From assembly GCA_030679145.1 (NCBI GenBank), contig JAUXTU010000116.1, forward strand, positions 1 through 64,000: a DNA stretch of 64,000 bases. Reading direction: 5' to 3'. Shown here piece after piece: positions 41,857-51,318 of the stretch. The notes below the pieces were generated by a model, which was not told the DNA's origin, made no database searches, and saw nothing but the letters and a program-made list of their open reading frames with translations. How positions within the stretch are numbered: the first letter of the stretch is position 1; each line of letters starts with the position of its first letter. The position numbers and the translations under genes are program-made. Source of the stretch: Bacteroidota bacterium. GTDB taxonomy: Bacteria; Bacteroidota; Ignavibacteria; UBA10030; UBA8401.

Positions 41857-42342
41857 ATGCAGAACGAATTCAAATACAAATTAGATTTTTACTATCAGCA
41901 GGCATTGATCTATCTGCTGACATTGATCATTTATGCGGGGGTTAGAGGAACATTTTTTGCGAATAACTTCACTCTGGTTTTCAGTGACCCAATTTTATAT
42001 GTGATTGTATTTTTTGTTGGTATCGCATTCATCACACTATTCTTAAACAGGATCCGTGATAAAAAATTGATCGTGACCGAAAAGGAGATTGTATTTCAAC
42101 ACCGATTCAACAAACGTGCTATTTCTATCAGCGATATTGAATGGATCCATATTGGAAAAGAGCGTTCCGTACAAACAGCAGGGCGATTCCAGATCATAAA
42201 CATCAAAACAAAACACCGTCTTAGAGTTTATCGCATTCGTTTGGGACGATATGAACGGGAAAAGGAATTGTTGCAATTGATCGAACAGATTGGTGAGCAA
42301 GTTCCAAAAAGAAGTAAGCGGTTTCAATTCAGGAAAAAATAA
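41857..42342 (+). CDS. unknown membrane protein, two TM segments plus PH-like C-terminal region
   Basis: Hydrophobic N-terminal hairpin then KKLIVTEKEIVFQHRFNKRAISISDIEWIHIGKE; between murG and murC. Confidence 0.6.
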   Translation: MQNEFKYKLDFYYQQALIYLLTLIIYAGVRGTFFANNFTLVFSDPILYVIVFFVGIAFITLFLNRIRDKKLIVTEKEIVFQHRFNKRAISISDIEWIHIGKERSVQTAGRFQIINIKTKHRLRVYRIRLGRYEREKELLQLIEQIGEQVPKRSKRFQFRKK

Positions 42343-42370
42343 TCTGTCACAAATTATATGAAGAGAGCAA

Positions 42371-43750
42371 ATGTTTTCATCAATTAAAAAATTACACTTC
42401 GTTGGCATCGGTGGAATTGGAATGAGCGGGATCGCAGAGATTCTTCTCGATCAAGGATTTAAAGTCAGCGGTTCTGACCGCGCAATGAGCGATGTAACAG
42501 AACGATTACAATCTCTCGGCGCAACGATCTTCGAAGGACACAAGGCGGAAAATTTAGCTTCGGATGTTGATACGCTTGTGTACTCTTCAGCTGTTATTAA
42601 CGATAATCCCGAAGTTCAAGAAGCGATCCGGAGAAAAATCCCTATCGTTCGCCGCGCTGAAATGCTTGCAGAAGTGATGCGATTGAAATACGGAGTGGGG
42701 ATTGCGGGAACACATGGAAAAACAACCACAACATCAATGACAAGTTTGGTATTGATGGAAGGCGGACTAGATCCGACCGTGATTGTGGGTGGAAAACTGA
42801 GCGGACTTGGCGGCACCAATGCCCGTCTTGGAAAAGGAGAATTTATTGTTGTTGAAGCTGATGAGTTTGACCGTTCATTTTTATCGTTGACGCCAGCTAT
42901 CGCTGTCATGACAACACTTGAAACCGATCATCTTGATTGTTATCGCGATCTGGAAGATATCAAAGGAGCATTCATTCAATTTGCAAACAAAGTTCCTTTC
43001 TATGGATTTATTGTATTGAATCTTGACGAACCTGCACTCCAAGATATTCTGCCGCAGTTAAGCAAGAAAAAAATTATCACGTACGGATTACAATCGCCGC
43101 AGGCCGATGTGCAAGCGGTTGATATTCACCACAAAGAAAATAAAACCGTCTTTACCGTGCTTCAAGGACATACCGAATTAGGACAAGTAACATTGCAGAT
43201 TCCCGGAAAGCATAATGTGCAAAATGCTTTGGCTGCTATTACCGTCGGTTTGCATCTTGGTGTTTCATTTGAGCATGTAAAAGCAGGAATTGAAAAGTTT
43301 ACCGGAGTATATCGCCGTTGGGAAAAGAAAGGCGAAGCGAAAGGGATTGTTGTGTATGATGATTATGCTCATCACCCGACAGAGTGTAAAGTAACATTAA
43401 GCGGAGTAAAGTCCGGGTGGAGAAATAGAGTGGTTTGTGTATTCCAGCCGCATTTATTTTCACGCACACGCGATTTTTATGAAGATTTCGGCAAAGCATT
43501 CTTGTTCGCTGATGTCTTAGTGGTAACAGATGTATATCCTGCGCGCGAAGAACCGATACAAGGAATTACCGGCGAGTTGATCGTGAATGCAGCAAAACAA
43601 TACGGACATAAAGAAGCACATTATATTCAGGACAAAAAAAATGTTCCCGCATATTTGAAACAAATCACTAAAAGCGGTGATATCGTTATTACGATGGGTG
43701 CCGGTGATATCTGGAAATTCGGAGAACAGTTCCTAAAAGAGTTGAAATAA
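42371..43750 (+). CDS. murC: UDP-MurNAc:L-alanine ligase
   Basis: HFVGIGGIGMSGIAEIL, GTHGKTTTTSM, DDYAHHPTE. Confidence 0.96.
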   Translation: MFSSIKKLHFVGIGGIGMSGIAEILLDQGFKVSGSDRAMSDVTERLQSLGATIFEGHKAENLASDVDTLVYSSAVINDNPEVQEAIRRKIPIVRRAEMLAEVMRLKYGVGIAGTHGKTTTTSMTSLVLMEGGLDPTVIVGGKLSGLGGTNARLGKGEFIVVEADEFDRSFLSLTPAIAVMTTLETDHLDCYRDLEDIKGAFIQFANKVPFYGFIVLNLDEPALQDILPQLSKKKIITYGLQSPQADVQAVDIHHKENKTVFTVLQGHTELGQVTLQIPGKHNVQNALAAITVGLHLGVSFEHVKAGIEKFTGVYRRWEKKGEAKGIVVYDDYAHHPTECKVTLSGVKSGWRNRVVCVFQPHLFSRTRDFYEDFGKAFLFADVLVVTDVYPAREEPIQGITGELIVNAAKQYGHKEAHYIQDKKNVPAYLKQITKSGDIVITMGAGDIWKFGEQFLKELK

Positions 43751-43764
43751 TTTATAACTGAATA

Positions 43765-44544
43765 ATGGACAACAATCAACTTATTGGTGAAAAAGACGAA
43801 CAGCAGCCGACCCATGGAAGGCGTGTGTACGTTTATTTCATATTGTTATCAGTTCTTATTATTGCTGTATTTGGTGTAAAAGCAAAATGGCAAAAACATG
43901 TTTCCGTGAGACAAATATCGGTTGAAGGTGTCAGCGTTGTGTCAAAAGAAGAAGTGGTGCGATTGATAAATCTTCCGCCAAACGTTCCGATGTACCAGCT
44001 TGACCTGACGACGATTCAAAAAAATCTTTTGGCCAATAGTTTTATTGAAAATGTGATCGTGCAGCGTGATGCTCCTTCAACATTACGGATTATTATTCAA
44101 GAACGGAAACCATCGGCGATCTTGGTAGCGAATGAACTCTATTATATCGCGGGTGACGGGACAGTGCTTCCGTATATCGCTTCGTCCGAAACATACGATA
44201 TTCCGGTGATTAGCGGAGTTGATTCGTTGAATAAAATAAAAACAGGACAAAAATTGATCAATGCGGATGTTCAGGAAGCGTTAGAGATTATTACAGCATC
44301 AAGGATGACGAGTGAAAATTTATTTCACGCAATTTCGGAGATTCGACTGCGTAAAGGACACGATTTGATTCTCTATTCATTTGAAACCGGAGCACCGATT
44401 ATTTTTGGAAAAGGTGATGCGGTTAAAAAGATGGTGAAACTGGAAGCGTTTTGGCAGAAGTTTTTGCAGAACAATGATACAAAAGATATTCAATACATCG
44501 ACATTCGATTCGACGACCAAGTTGTCGTTTCAAGAAAGTCGTAA
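43765..44544 (+). CDS. ftsQ: FtsQ-like (POTRA) division protein
   Basis: Single TM plus POTRA-like ISVEGVSVVSKEEVVRLINLPPNVPMYQLD; between murC and ftsA. Confidence 0.85.
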   Translation: MDNNQLIGEKDEQQPTHGRRVYVYFILLSVLIIAVFGVKAKWQKHVSVRQISVEGVSVVSKEEVVRLINLPPNVPMYQLDLTTIQKNLLANSFIENVIVQRDAPSTLRIIIQERKPSAILVANELYYIAGDGTVLPYIASSETYDIPVISGVDSLNKIKTGQKLINADVQEALEIITASRMTSENLFHAISEIRLRKGHDLILYSFETGAPIIFGKGDAVKKMVKLEAFWQKFLQNNDTKDIQYIDIRFDDQVVVSRKS

Positions 44545-44605
44545 ATAACATTGTACCGGACACTCCATGATGTGTCTGATACAAGAACTCTCGAAAAGGA
44601 AAACA

Positions 44606-45847
44606 ATGAACGAAAATATTTATGTAGGATTAGATATTGGAACGACAAAGATCTGTGCGATCGTAGCTTCTGTCAGTCCAAATAATGAGATCAACATTCT
44701 TGGCATCGGAAGAAGTAAATCGGAAGGTTTGACGCGCGGAGTGATCACACATATTGAACGCACGGTCGAATCGATCAAAGCTGCCATTCACGAAGCGGAA
44801 GCACAATCCGGTGTGAAAATACAATCCGTTGTTGCCGGAATTGCCGGTGATCATATCCAAAGCTTACAAAGCCGCGGTGTTGTTGCAATCAGCGGAGTGG
44901 ATCAAGAGATCACACAGGCTGATGTGAATCGGTTGATCGAGGATACAAAAAAGATCTCGCTTCCTTCCGACAGAAAAATCCTGCATGTCGTTCCGCAAGA
45001 ATTTATTGTTGACGGTCAAGACGGTGTTTATGAACCGGTGGGAATGGCGGGAGTGAGAATGGAAGCATCAGTCCATATCATTACCGGATTGGTAACGGCA
45101 ACACAAAATATTATTCGATGCGTTCAACGTGCCGGCGTGAGTGTGAGCGATATTGTGCTTGAACCGTTTGCATCGAGTGATGCTGTTCTCGACGGCGAAG
45201 AAAAAGAAGTTGGTGTGGTGTTGATCGATATTGGCGGTGGAACGACCGATATGGCAGTCTTTGCGGACAGAACCATTCGTTACACGGCAGTGATCGGAAT
45301 TGCAGGAAGCAATGTAACGAATGATATCCGCCGCGGCCTCGGAATTTTAACAACGCAGGCAGAAGAAATAAAATTGAAATACGGCCACACGCATATTTCA
45401 TCGATTGCAGAGAATCATTCGTTCACGATTCCGGGGATCGGCGGACGTGACCCGATGACCGTCGATACACAGATGTTGTGTCAGATCGTTCAGCCGCGCA
45501 TGGAAGAGATTCTTGAGATCGCTGCGCTTGAAATAAAACGGTCAGGATATCAAAGACATTTGTCCGCCGGTGTTGTGCTAACTGGAGGCGGAGCGTTAGT
45601 ACAAGGAACAACCGACCTCGCGCGCGAAATACTTGGAATGCCGGTAAAATTAGGAATCCCGCGCGGATTCCGCGGCGGCTTTGTTCGTGAAATTGAAAAT
45701 CCGATGTATGCAACCGGTGTTGGACTTGTACTTCATGCAATTAAAAATCGTGCACGCGGTATTGCCTCCAATGTTGCACAACCAAAAGTTCGCGGCGACA
45801 AACGAAATATTCTTGATAGAATGAAAGGTTGGTTTGATGAACTGTGA
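44606..45847 (+). CDS. ftsA: cell division protein FtsA
   Basis: YVGLDIGTTKICAIVA, VLIDIGGGTTDMAVF, GVVLTGGGALVQG. Confidence 0.95.
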   Translation: MNENIYVGLDIGTTKICAIVASVSPNNEINILGIGRSKSEGLTRGVITHIERTVESIKAAIHEAEAQSGVKIQSVVAGIAGDHIQSLQSRGVVAISGVDQEITQADVNRLIEDTKKISLPSDRKILHVVPQEFIVDGQDGVYEPVGMAGVRMEASVHIITGLVTATQNIIRCVQRAGVSVSDIVLEPFASSDAVLDGEEKEVGVVLIDIGGGTTDMAVFADRTIRYTAVIGIAGSNVTNDIRRGLGILTTQAEEIKLKYGHTHISSIAENHSFTIPGIGGRDPMTVDTQMLCQIVQPRMEEILEIAALEIKRSGYQRHLSAGVVLTGGGALVQGTTDLAREILGMPVKLGIPRGFRGGFVREIENPMYATGVGLVLHAIKNRARGIASNVAQPKVRGDKRNILDRMKGWFDEL

Positions 45848-45939
45848 GTTCAGATGCCGTTGCGATTTTCATATTTTAAAAAATAGAAATTTTATAAATA
45901 ATCATACACTAACATTCACTAACCCAAAAAGGAGTCATT

Positions 45940-47136
45940 ATGCCAATTGAATTCGACAGCCCAGCAGAAAATGGTGCAAAGATCCGTATCGTCGGAGTCG
46001 GAGGTGGCGGAACCAATGCAGTTCACAGTATGATCACGCGGGGATTAAGCGGCGTTGATTTTGTTGCGATCAATACCGATGTGCAGGCATTAGAACGAAA
46101 TTCATCAACGCAAAAAATTCGAATCGGAAAAAATCTTACACGCGGTCTTGGCGCAGGTGCAGATCCGACTGTTGGTCAACGGGCTGCGGAAGAAGATAAA
46201 GAAGAGATTGCACGTGCACTTGCCAACAGCGATATGGTTTTTGTAACAGCAGGCATGGGGGGAGGAACAGGAACAGGCGCGGCTCCCGTGATTGCTAATG
46301 TAGCAAAAAGCCTGGGTGCGTTGGTTGTTGGTATTGTTACGAAACCATTCACACACGAAGGCAAAAAAAGGATGGCGCAGGCAGAATACGGAATTGAAGA
46401 ATTGCGTAAACATGTTGACACATTGATCGTTATTCCAAATCAACGATTATTGACGCTTGTTGACAAAGCAACACCAATCACGCAGGCTTTCGAAGTTGCC
46501 AACAGCGTTCTCTATAATGCAACACGCGGAATCTCGGATATTATTACTGTTCCGGGACTTGTCAATCGCGATTTTGCTGATGTAAGACGAGTGATGCGGG
46601 ATATGGGTGATGCATTGATGGGGACTGGAATTGCGACAGGCGAAAATCGCGCAACCGAAGCTGCGAATATCGCGATCTCAAGTCCGCTGCTTGAAGGTGT
46701 TGATATCAAAGGTGCACAGAAATTGCTCGTCAATATCACCGGCGGTCAGAATCTTTCCATTCAGGAATATGACGAAGCGATCGCAATCATCTCTGAAGCT
46801 GCAGGCAACGATGCTGAAGTTCTTGCAGGAGTTGTTATTGACAATAATCTTACTGAAGAAATTATGGTCACGGTTATTGCAACAGGGTTTAATAAGAGTA
46901 CGTTAAAGCCGCAACAGCAGCAAGATCGGTTTGCAGCAGCACGACCGCGCGGAATTCAAGTGGATCATATTCCGACCGGAGTTCGTGATCTGCAAAAATT
47001 CGATACACCGACATACATGCGCCGTGGTGTAGCGATCAATCCGTTGCTTGCACAGGACGACACAAAAGTTCATCCGATCGAATCAACACAACAAGATCTG
47101 GATAAGCCGGCGTTCTTACGTCGCATCATGGATTAA
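45940..47136 (+). CDS. ftsZ: cell division protein FtsZ
   Basis: VGVGGGGTNAV, TAGMGGGTGTGAAPVIA; C-terminal tail DKPAFLRRIMD. Confidence 0.98.
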   Translation: MPIEFDSPAENGAKIRIVGVGGGGTNAVHSMITRGLSGVDFVAINTDVQALERNSSTQKIRIGKNLTRGLGAGADPTVGQRAAEEDKEEIARALANSDMVFVTAGMGGGTGTGAAPVIANVAKSLGALVVGIVTKPFTHEGKKRMAQAEYGIEELRKHVDTLIVIPNQRLLTLVDKATPITQAFEVANSVLYNATRGISDIITVPGLVNRDFADVRRVMRDMGDALMGTGIATGENRATEAANIAISSPLLEGVDIKGAQKLLVNITGGQNLSIQEYDEAIAIISEAAGNDAEVLAGVVIDNNLTEEIMVTVIATGFNKSTLKPQQQQDRFAAARPRGIQVDHIPTGVRDLQKFDTPTYMRRGVAINPLLAQDDTKVHPIESTQQDLDKPAFLRRIMD

Positions 47137-47174
47137 GAATCAGATATCGGATAATAGATTACTGATGTCAGGTG

Positions 47175-47204
47175 AAAAACCCGCGTGATGAGCGCGGGTT
47201 TTTT
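47175..47204 (+). terminator. terminator after ftsZ
   Basis: AAAAACCCGCG-TGATGAG-CGCGGGTTTTTT. Confidence 0.8.
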
Positions 47205-47268
47205 GTTTGTCTTCCATATTGCTTCTCGAACAATCACTCTCTATCTTCAACGTGCCTTCGGGAAATTT

Positions 47269-48294
47269 ATGGAATTTCACTCCTCACATATTCCGCCGTT
47301 ACTTCGAAAAATTCTTTTAGAGAATGCATCTCTTTCAGAAACAAATCTACTCGTTCGTCATGCACACCATTTCGCTCTTATTCGATTAAAACAATTGCTT
47401 GCGTCCGGAAAATTACATCTGCAATCGTTTCCCATTACGTTTGAATCCACTGCGATTGACTGCATTGCTGAATTGTTTGAACGAGATAGTGACGGAGTGT
47501 TTATTGAATTGGAACATTTTTTTTCTGTTGAACATGATTTGAGCGTATTGACCGATGATGACATCATTGCACATTTTCGATCACTTGTTTTTACAAAACT
47601 TCATGACGGAATCTTTCGATTGTACCGGGAAAACGATCCGGTACTGAGTAAAATTATTCGTAACGTGAAAAGTGGCATAGAACTGCATCCGATGTTCACA
47701 ATCCAGCACATTTTGGGAATCTCAGTCTTGAAATACAATTCTAATGATGATCGAACAAATTTTCCGGAATTGTCTGTGGAAGCAGTTGAGGTTCAGTTTG
47801 CGGAAAATATCCACAATGGCAATCATATCAGAGAGTTTATTGCATCATTCGAGCAATTATTGTCAAAATCTCCCGATGCAGGAGATACATTTTCGCTGAT
47901 TGATTTTTGTGTATGCATCAAACGGCATTTCATGCGTCATCAAGTGCCGCTGAATATTGTTCTTTCATCGGATAACCTTCTATTCAATAATGATGCAAAC
48001 TCACTTATTGACAGTACGCTCCAAGAAATCAGGAAAAATCTTTACAATCGTTACGTTTGCAGGCACAGAATTGAAGAAAAACATTTTGCAGCATATATGA
48101 ACGCTATCAGCCACATGGTGCGTGATACGTTCTTACAAAGTGACGGAAGCGAAAAAAAATATGGTGAGTATTTACAGCAGTATTTGCCGGATATATCGTA
48201 TGATGAATATCGGGAACATCACAGAAAACAATTTGAATATATGGCAAAACTGTCCAAAAAAGCAGTCCGTGAACGGTTGAAAGAATTACTGTAA
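47269..48294 (+). CDS. uncharacterised helical protein, possibly sigma-like
   Basis: 341 aa from ATG 47269; highly helical; directly upstream of a zinc-finger anti-sigma-like gene. Confidence 0.6.
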   Translation: MEFHSSHIPPLLRKILLENASLSETNLLVRHAHHFALIRLKQLLASGKLHLQSFPITFESTAIDCIAELFERDSDGVFIELEHFFSVEHDLSVLTDDDIIAHFRSLVFTKLHDGIFRLYRENDPVLSKIIRNVKSGIELHPMFTIQHILGISVLKYNSNDDRTNFPELSVEAVEVQFAENIHNGNHIREFIASFEQLLSKSPDAGDTFSLIDFCVCIKRHFMRHQVPLNIVLSSDNLLFNNDANSLIDSTLQEIRKNLYNRYVCRHRIEEKHFAAYMNAISHMVRDTFLQSDGSEKKYGEYLQQYLPDISYDEYREHHRKQFEYMAKLSKKAVRERLKELL

Positions 48295-48347
48295 CGATAG
48301 TTTCTGCAATGAAATTTGACTGGAAGGATTAACAATATAACTATTAG

Positions 48348-49721
48348 ATGAAACATTACTCCGAACATATTTTAGATCTTTACGTTCGCAATAGCAATCA
48401 GATTGCAGACAAGCGTATAGCTATAGAACAACATTTGTTGCAGTGTTCCGGATGCCGAACTATTGCCGGCGATCTCCGTGAATTTTATTTACTGGAAGAA
48501 GAGAATAAAAAATTGCTCACCGCACACGATGAACACGATGAAGCATTGATTGTTCAACCGGGATATATCCGTTCGTGGCCGTTGGCAAAAGTACAGATCC
48601 CTAATTCGCTTCCTGCAAGGGTATGGCATTTTGCAAAACGACGACCATTTGCCAGCGCCATTTCGTTATTTGGTCTTGCGGCATTGATGATCTTCAGTAT
48701 CAAGCAATTCAACACAAAATCCGATACAAATCCGCAATACTTTGATTATTACATAGAGAAGAAACAAATAGCGGTGTTCAACAGTCAGCAGCAATTGTTG
48801 TGGACTCTTCCGTTGAAAGATATTGGAAAAGGAGACGAAAGGGATATATTATTGCAACGAGCAAAGAAAGAAATGCTCTTAGATATTGACGACGATGGTA
48901 AGAATGAATTGTTGACAACTCGCTTTTTACTTACTCAGTCTGTGAACGGCGTACGGATATTACACATTATCAATAGTGATGGTACATTGAAAAGAGATAT
49001 TGAACTATCTGACAAAGAGATCCAATTTCGCTCGCTGAAATATAACAAACAATTTGAACCGACGTTCTTGTATTTTGATTCATTATCACAATCGTTATTC
49101 GTTGCCGCTACAAATAATCGTTCGCCGTGGCTTCTTATTCGTTATGACAGGGATATTATCATAGTTGGAAAATATTGGCACTACGGCGGAATACAATTTG
49201 TATCGGTCGATGTGGACAATGATGGTAAAAAAGAAATTGCGACCTATGGAAAGAACGATGTTGATGATATTATGGCAAAAGATTTTGCCTTTTTAACATT
49301 CCTTGATCCTGCAAAAATTACCGGAGAAACAGAGGCAACAACAACTCGCGGATTTGGTCTTGCTCCATCTAATGCAGAACTGTTGAGTATAAAATTCCCT
49401 TCAACAGATGTGAACAAAGCAACCGGAGCGAATTCGTTTGTGCAGCAAATAGTTAATGAGACTCCACAGGGTTTTAGCATTTCTGTGTGCAGCATTGTAT
49501 CTGGGAGTGAGATTTATTTGGAATATTATTTTTCCAAAATTGAACGTCGCATCACCGATGTAAAATGGAACACCGGATATGAGAGTTTGCATAAAAGGCT
49601 TAAAGACGAGAGAAAGATTACCAGCATCTTTAATGAGCAATATTTGAGGGATTTGGCAACAAAGGTTGAGTATTGGGATGTGAACGAGTGGCGAACTAAG
49701 CCAAAAACCATCAATAATTAG
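48348..49721 (+). CDS. anti-sigma-like protein: zf-HC2-like finger, one TM, periplasmic FG-GAP/VCBS-like region
   Basis: IEQHLLQCSGCRTIAGDL, TM FASAISLFGLAALMIFSI, DIDDDGKNELLT and DVDNDGKKEIATYG. Confidence 0.7.
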   Translation: MKHYSEHILDLYVRNSNQIADKRIAIEQHLLQCSGCRTIAGDLREFYLLEEENKKLLTAHDEHDEALIVQPGYIRSWPLAKVQIPNSLPARVWHFAKRRPFASAISLFGLAALMIFSIKQFNTKSDTNPQYFDYYIEKKQIAVFNSQQQLLWTLPLKDIGKGDERDILLQRAKKEMLLDIDDDGKNELLTTRFLLTQSVNGVRILHIINSDGTLKRDIELSDKEIQFRSLKYNKQFEPTFLYFDSLSQSLFVAATNNRSPWLLIRYDRDIIIVGKYWHYGGIQFVSVDVDNDGKKEIATYGKNDVDDIMAKDFAFLTFLDPAKITGETEATTTRGFGLAPSNAELLSIKFPSTDVNKATGANSFVQQIVNETPQGFSISVCSIVSGSEIYLEYYFSKIERRITDVKWNTGYESLHKRLKDERKITSIFNEQYLRDLATKVEYWDVNEWRTKPKTINN

Positions 49722-49741
49722 TTCTGTTTTTACAATTGCTT

Positions 49742-49768
49742 AAAAAATCCGCCAATGGCGGATTTTTT
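49742..49768 (+). terminator. terminator after the anti-sigma-like gene
   Basis: AAAAAATCCGCC-AAT-GGCGGATTTTTT. Confidence 0.75.
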
Positions 49769-49874
49769 ATTTTTAAATAGTTTTCTGCAGGAAGCGCTGA
49801 ACGCAAGGGTACTATGGTTGAGTTGCGAAACTCAAAATCAATTTCATACTTTCAAATAACATAGAGGAGTTGTT

Positions 49875-50648
49875 ATGAAACAGTTAAACTTTTTTGTTTT
49901 TGTTACGCTTTTAGTTCAAGGAACTGTGTTTGGTCAGACACCAGGCCAATCAAAAAACTATTTTTATGAAAAAATAGTAAATATTAATCTAACTCAACCA
50001 TGGACTGCAACTGGGGTAAACTGTAAAGTTGGAGATACAGTTTATGTGTGGGTTCGTGGTGTTTTTTCAAGCACAACAAATGATCCTGGTGCATGGGTTG
50101 GACCTGATGGAAATGGTTGGTCAGGTGATAATCAATTCCCAGTTCCTACTGCATCATCAATGTCTGTAATTGGAAAAATTGGTTCAAGCGGAACTGGATT
50201 TCCAATTGGGTCAGGACGGATAATTCCAGTTACTGTAGCTGGAGAATTAAATCTTGGTGTGAACGATATCGTAAATTTTGCGGACAATGGCGGAGCTTTG
50301 GTAGCAACCATACTAAAACAACAAAATAGTGTAATAAATACACGAGTAACTGGTAGAAATGTGATTCCTTTAGAATTAAATTTAGACCAAAATTATCCTA
50401 ATCCTTTTAATCCCAGCACTACAATTGAATATGAAATTCCAACTCGCTCTGCTGTAGAAATTTTAATTTATAATTCAGTAGGTCAAATAGTTCGTAAGTT
50501 ACAATCCGAACAACAAGAATCCGGAAGACATTCGATAATGTGGGATGGAAAAGATGAAAAGGGGGAAATAGTTTCCACGGGGAATTATTTTTACCAAATG
50601 AAAGCAGGTGAGTATTTACAAACAAAAAAGATGCTGCTCTTAAAGTAG
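49875..50648 (+). CDS. T9SS cargo protein with LecA/PA-IL-like N-terminal domain
   Basis: Signal peptide; C-terminal LDQNYPNPFNPSTTIEYEIP...GNYFYQMKAGEYLQTKKMLLLK sorting domain; GDTVYVWVRG...VIGKIGSSG...FADNGGALVATI resembling PA-IL. Confidence 0.75.
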   Translation: MKQLNFFVFVTLLVQGTVFGQTPGQSKNYFYEKIVNINLTQPWTATGVNCKVGDTVYVWVRGVFSSTTNDPGAWVGPDGNGWSGDNQFPVPTASSMSVIGKIGSSGTGFPIGSGRIIPVTVAGELNLGVNDIVNFADNGGALVATILKQQNSVINTRVTGRNVIPLELNLDQNYPNPFNPSTTIEYEIPTRSAVEILIYNSVGQIVRKLQSEQQESGRHSIMWDGKDEKGEIVSTGNYFYQMKAGEYLQTKKMLLLK

Positions 50649-50692
50649 CGGAGAATAGATTTATAGATATTAGATTACTAGGTGTAAGACAA

Positions 50693-50726
50693 AAGCCCAC
50701 GCAAACATTGCTTGGGCTTCTTTATT
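50693..50726 (+). terminator. terminator after the T9SS cargo gene
   Basis: AAGCCCA...TGGGCTT then CTTTATT. Confidence 0.55.
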
Positions 50727-50866
50727 AAGAGTTGTACGAGAGTAGCTACATCGTTAGAATATTTTTTAATGCGAATAAAAAATTCAGCAAGACTCACTAA
50801 ATGCAAGGATTATAATGTATTGGTCAATAAACGTAACAACATATTATAAAAAAGATAATCCGGGAA

Positions 50867-51271
50867 ATGCATCGTATGAACTATTCGTTGAATATTGATA
50901 ACAAAGGAGAATACTTACATGTTATTGCACGTGGAGAGAATACGCTGGCAAATATCCTTTCTTATTTTGAGGAGGTGTATGAAGCTTGTATTCTAAACCA
51001 CTGTTTTAATGTATTGATTGAGCATCATTTGAACGGTAAGAGCATTGATACATTTGACATCTTTGTTGTTATTACAAAGAATTATGCACGCGCTAAAACT
51101 ATCGGACTCCGTATTGCGTTTATAAGTTTGAACTCGGAACGTGATACACAAGGACTAAAATTTGGCGAAAATCTTGCTCATATACGTGGAATGAATGTCC
51201 GATTATTCCATACTTACAACAAAGAAGAAATGGTTGTTTGGCTGTTAGGTAAAGATGAAAGAACAGGTTAA
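50867..51271 (+). CDS. small STAS/SpoIIAA-like protein
   Basis: 134 aa alternating beta/alpha pattern (MNYSLNIDNKGEYLHVIARGENTLANI...NVLIEHHLNGKSIDTFDIF). Confidence 0.5.
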   Translation: MHRMNYSLNIDNKGEYLHVIARGENTLANILSYFEEVYEACILNHCFNVLIEHHLNGKSIDTFDIFVVITKNYARAKTIGLRIAFISLNSERDTQGLKFGENLAHIRGMNVRLFHTYNKEEMVVWLLGKDERTG

Positions 51272-51318
51272 TCTGAAATCAATAATTATCTACAAATCCA
51301 GGGTCCTAACGAACGTTG

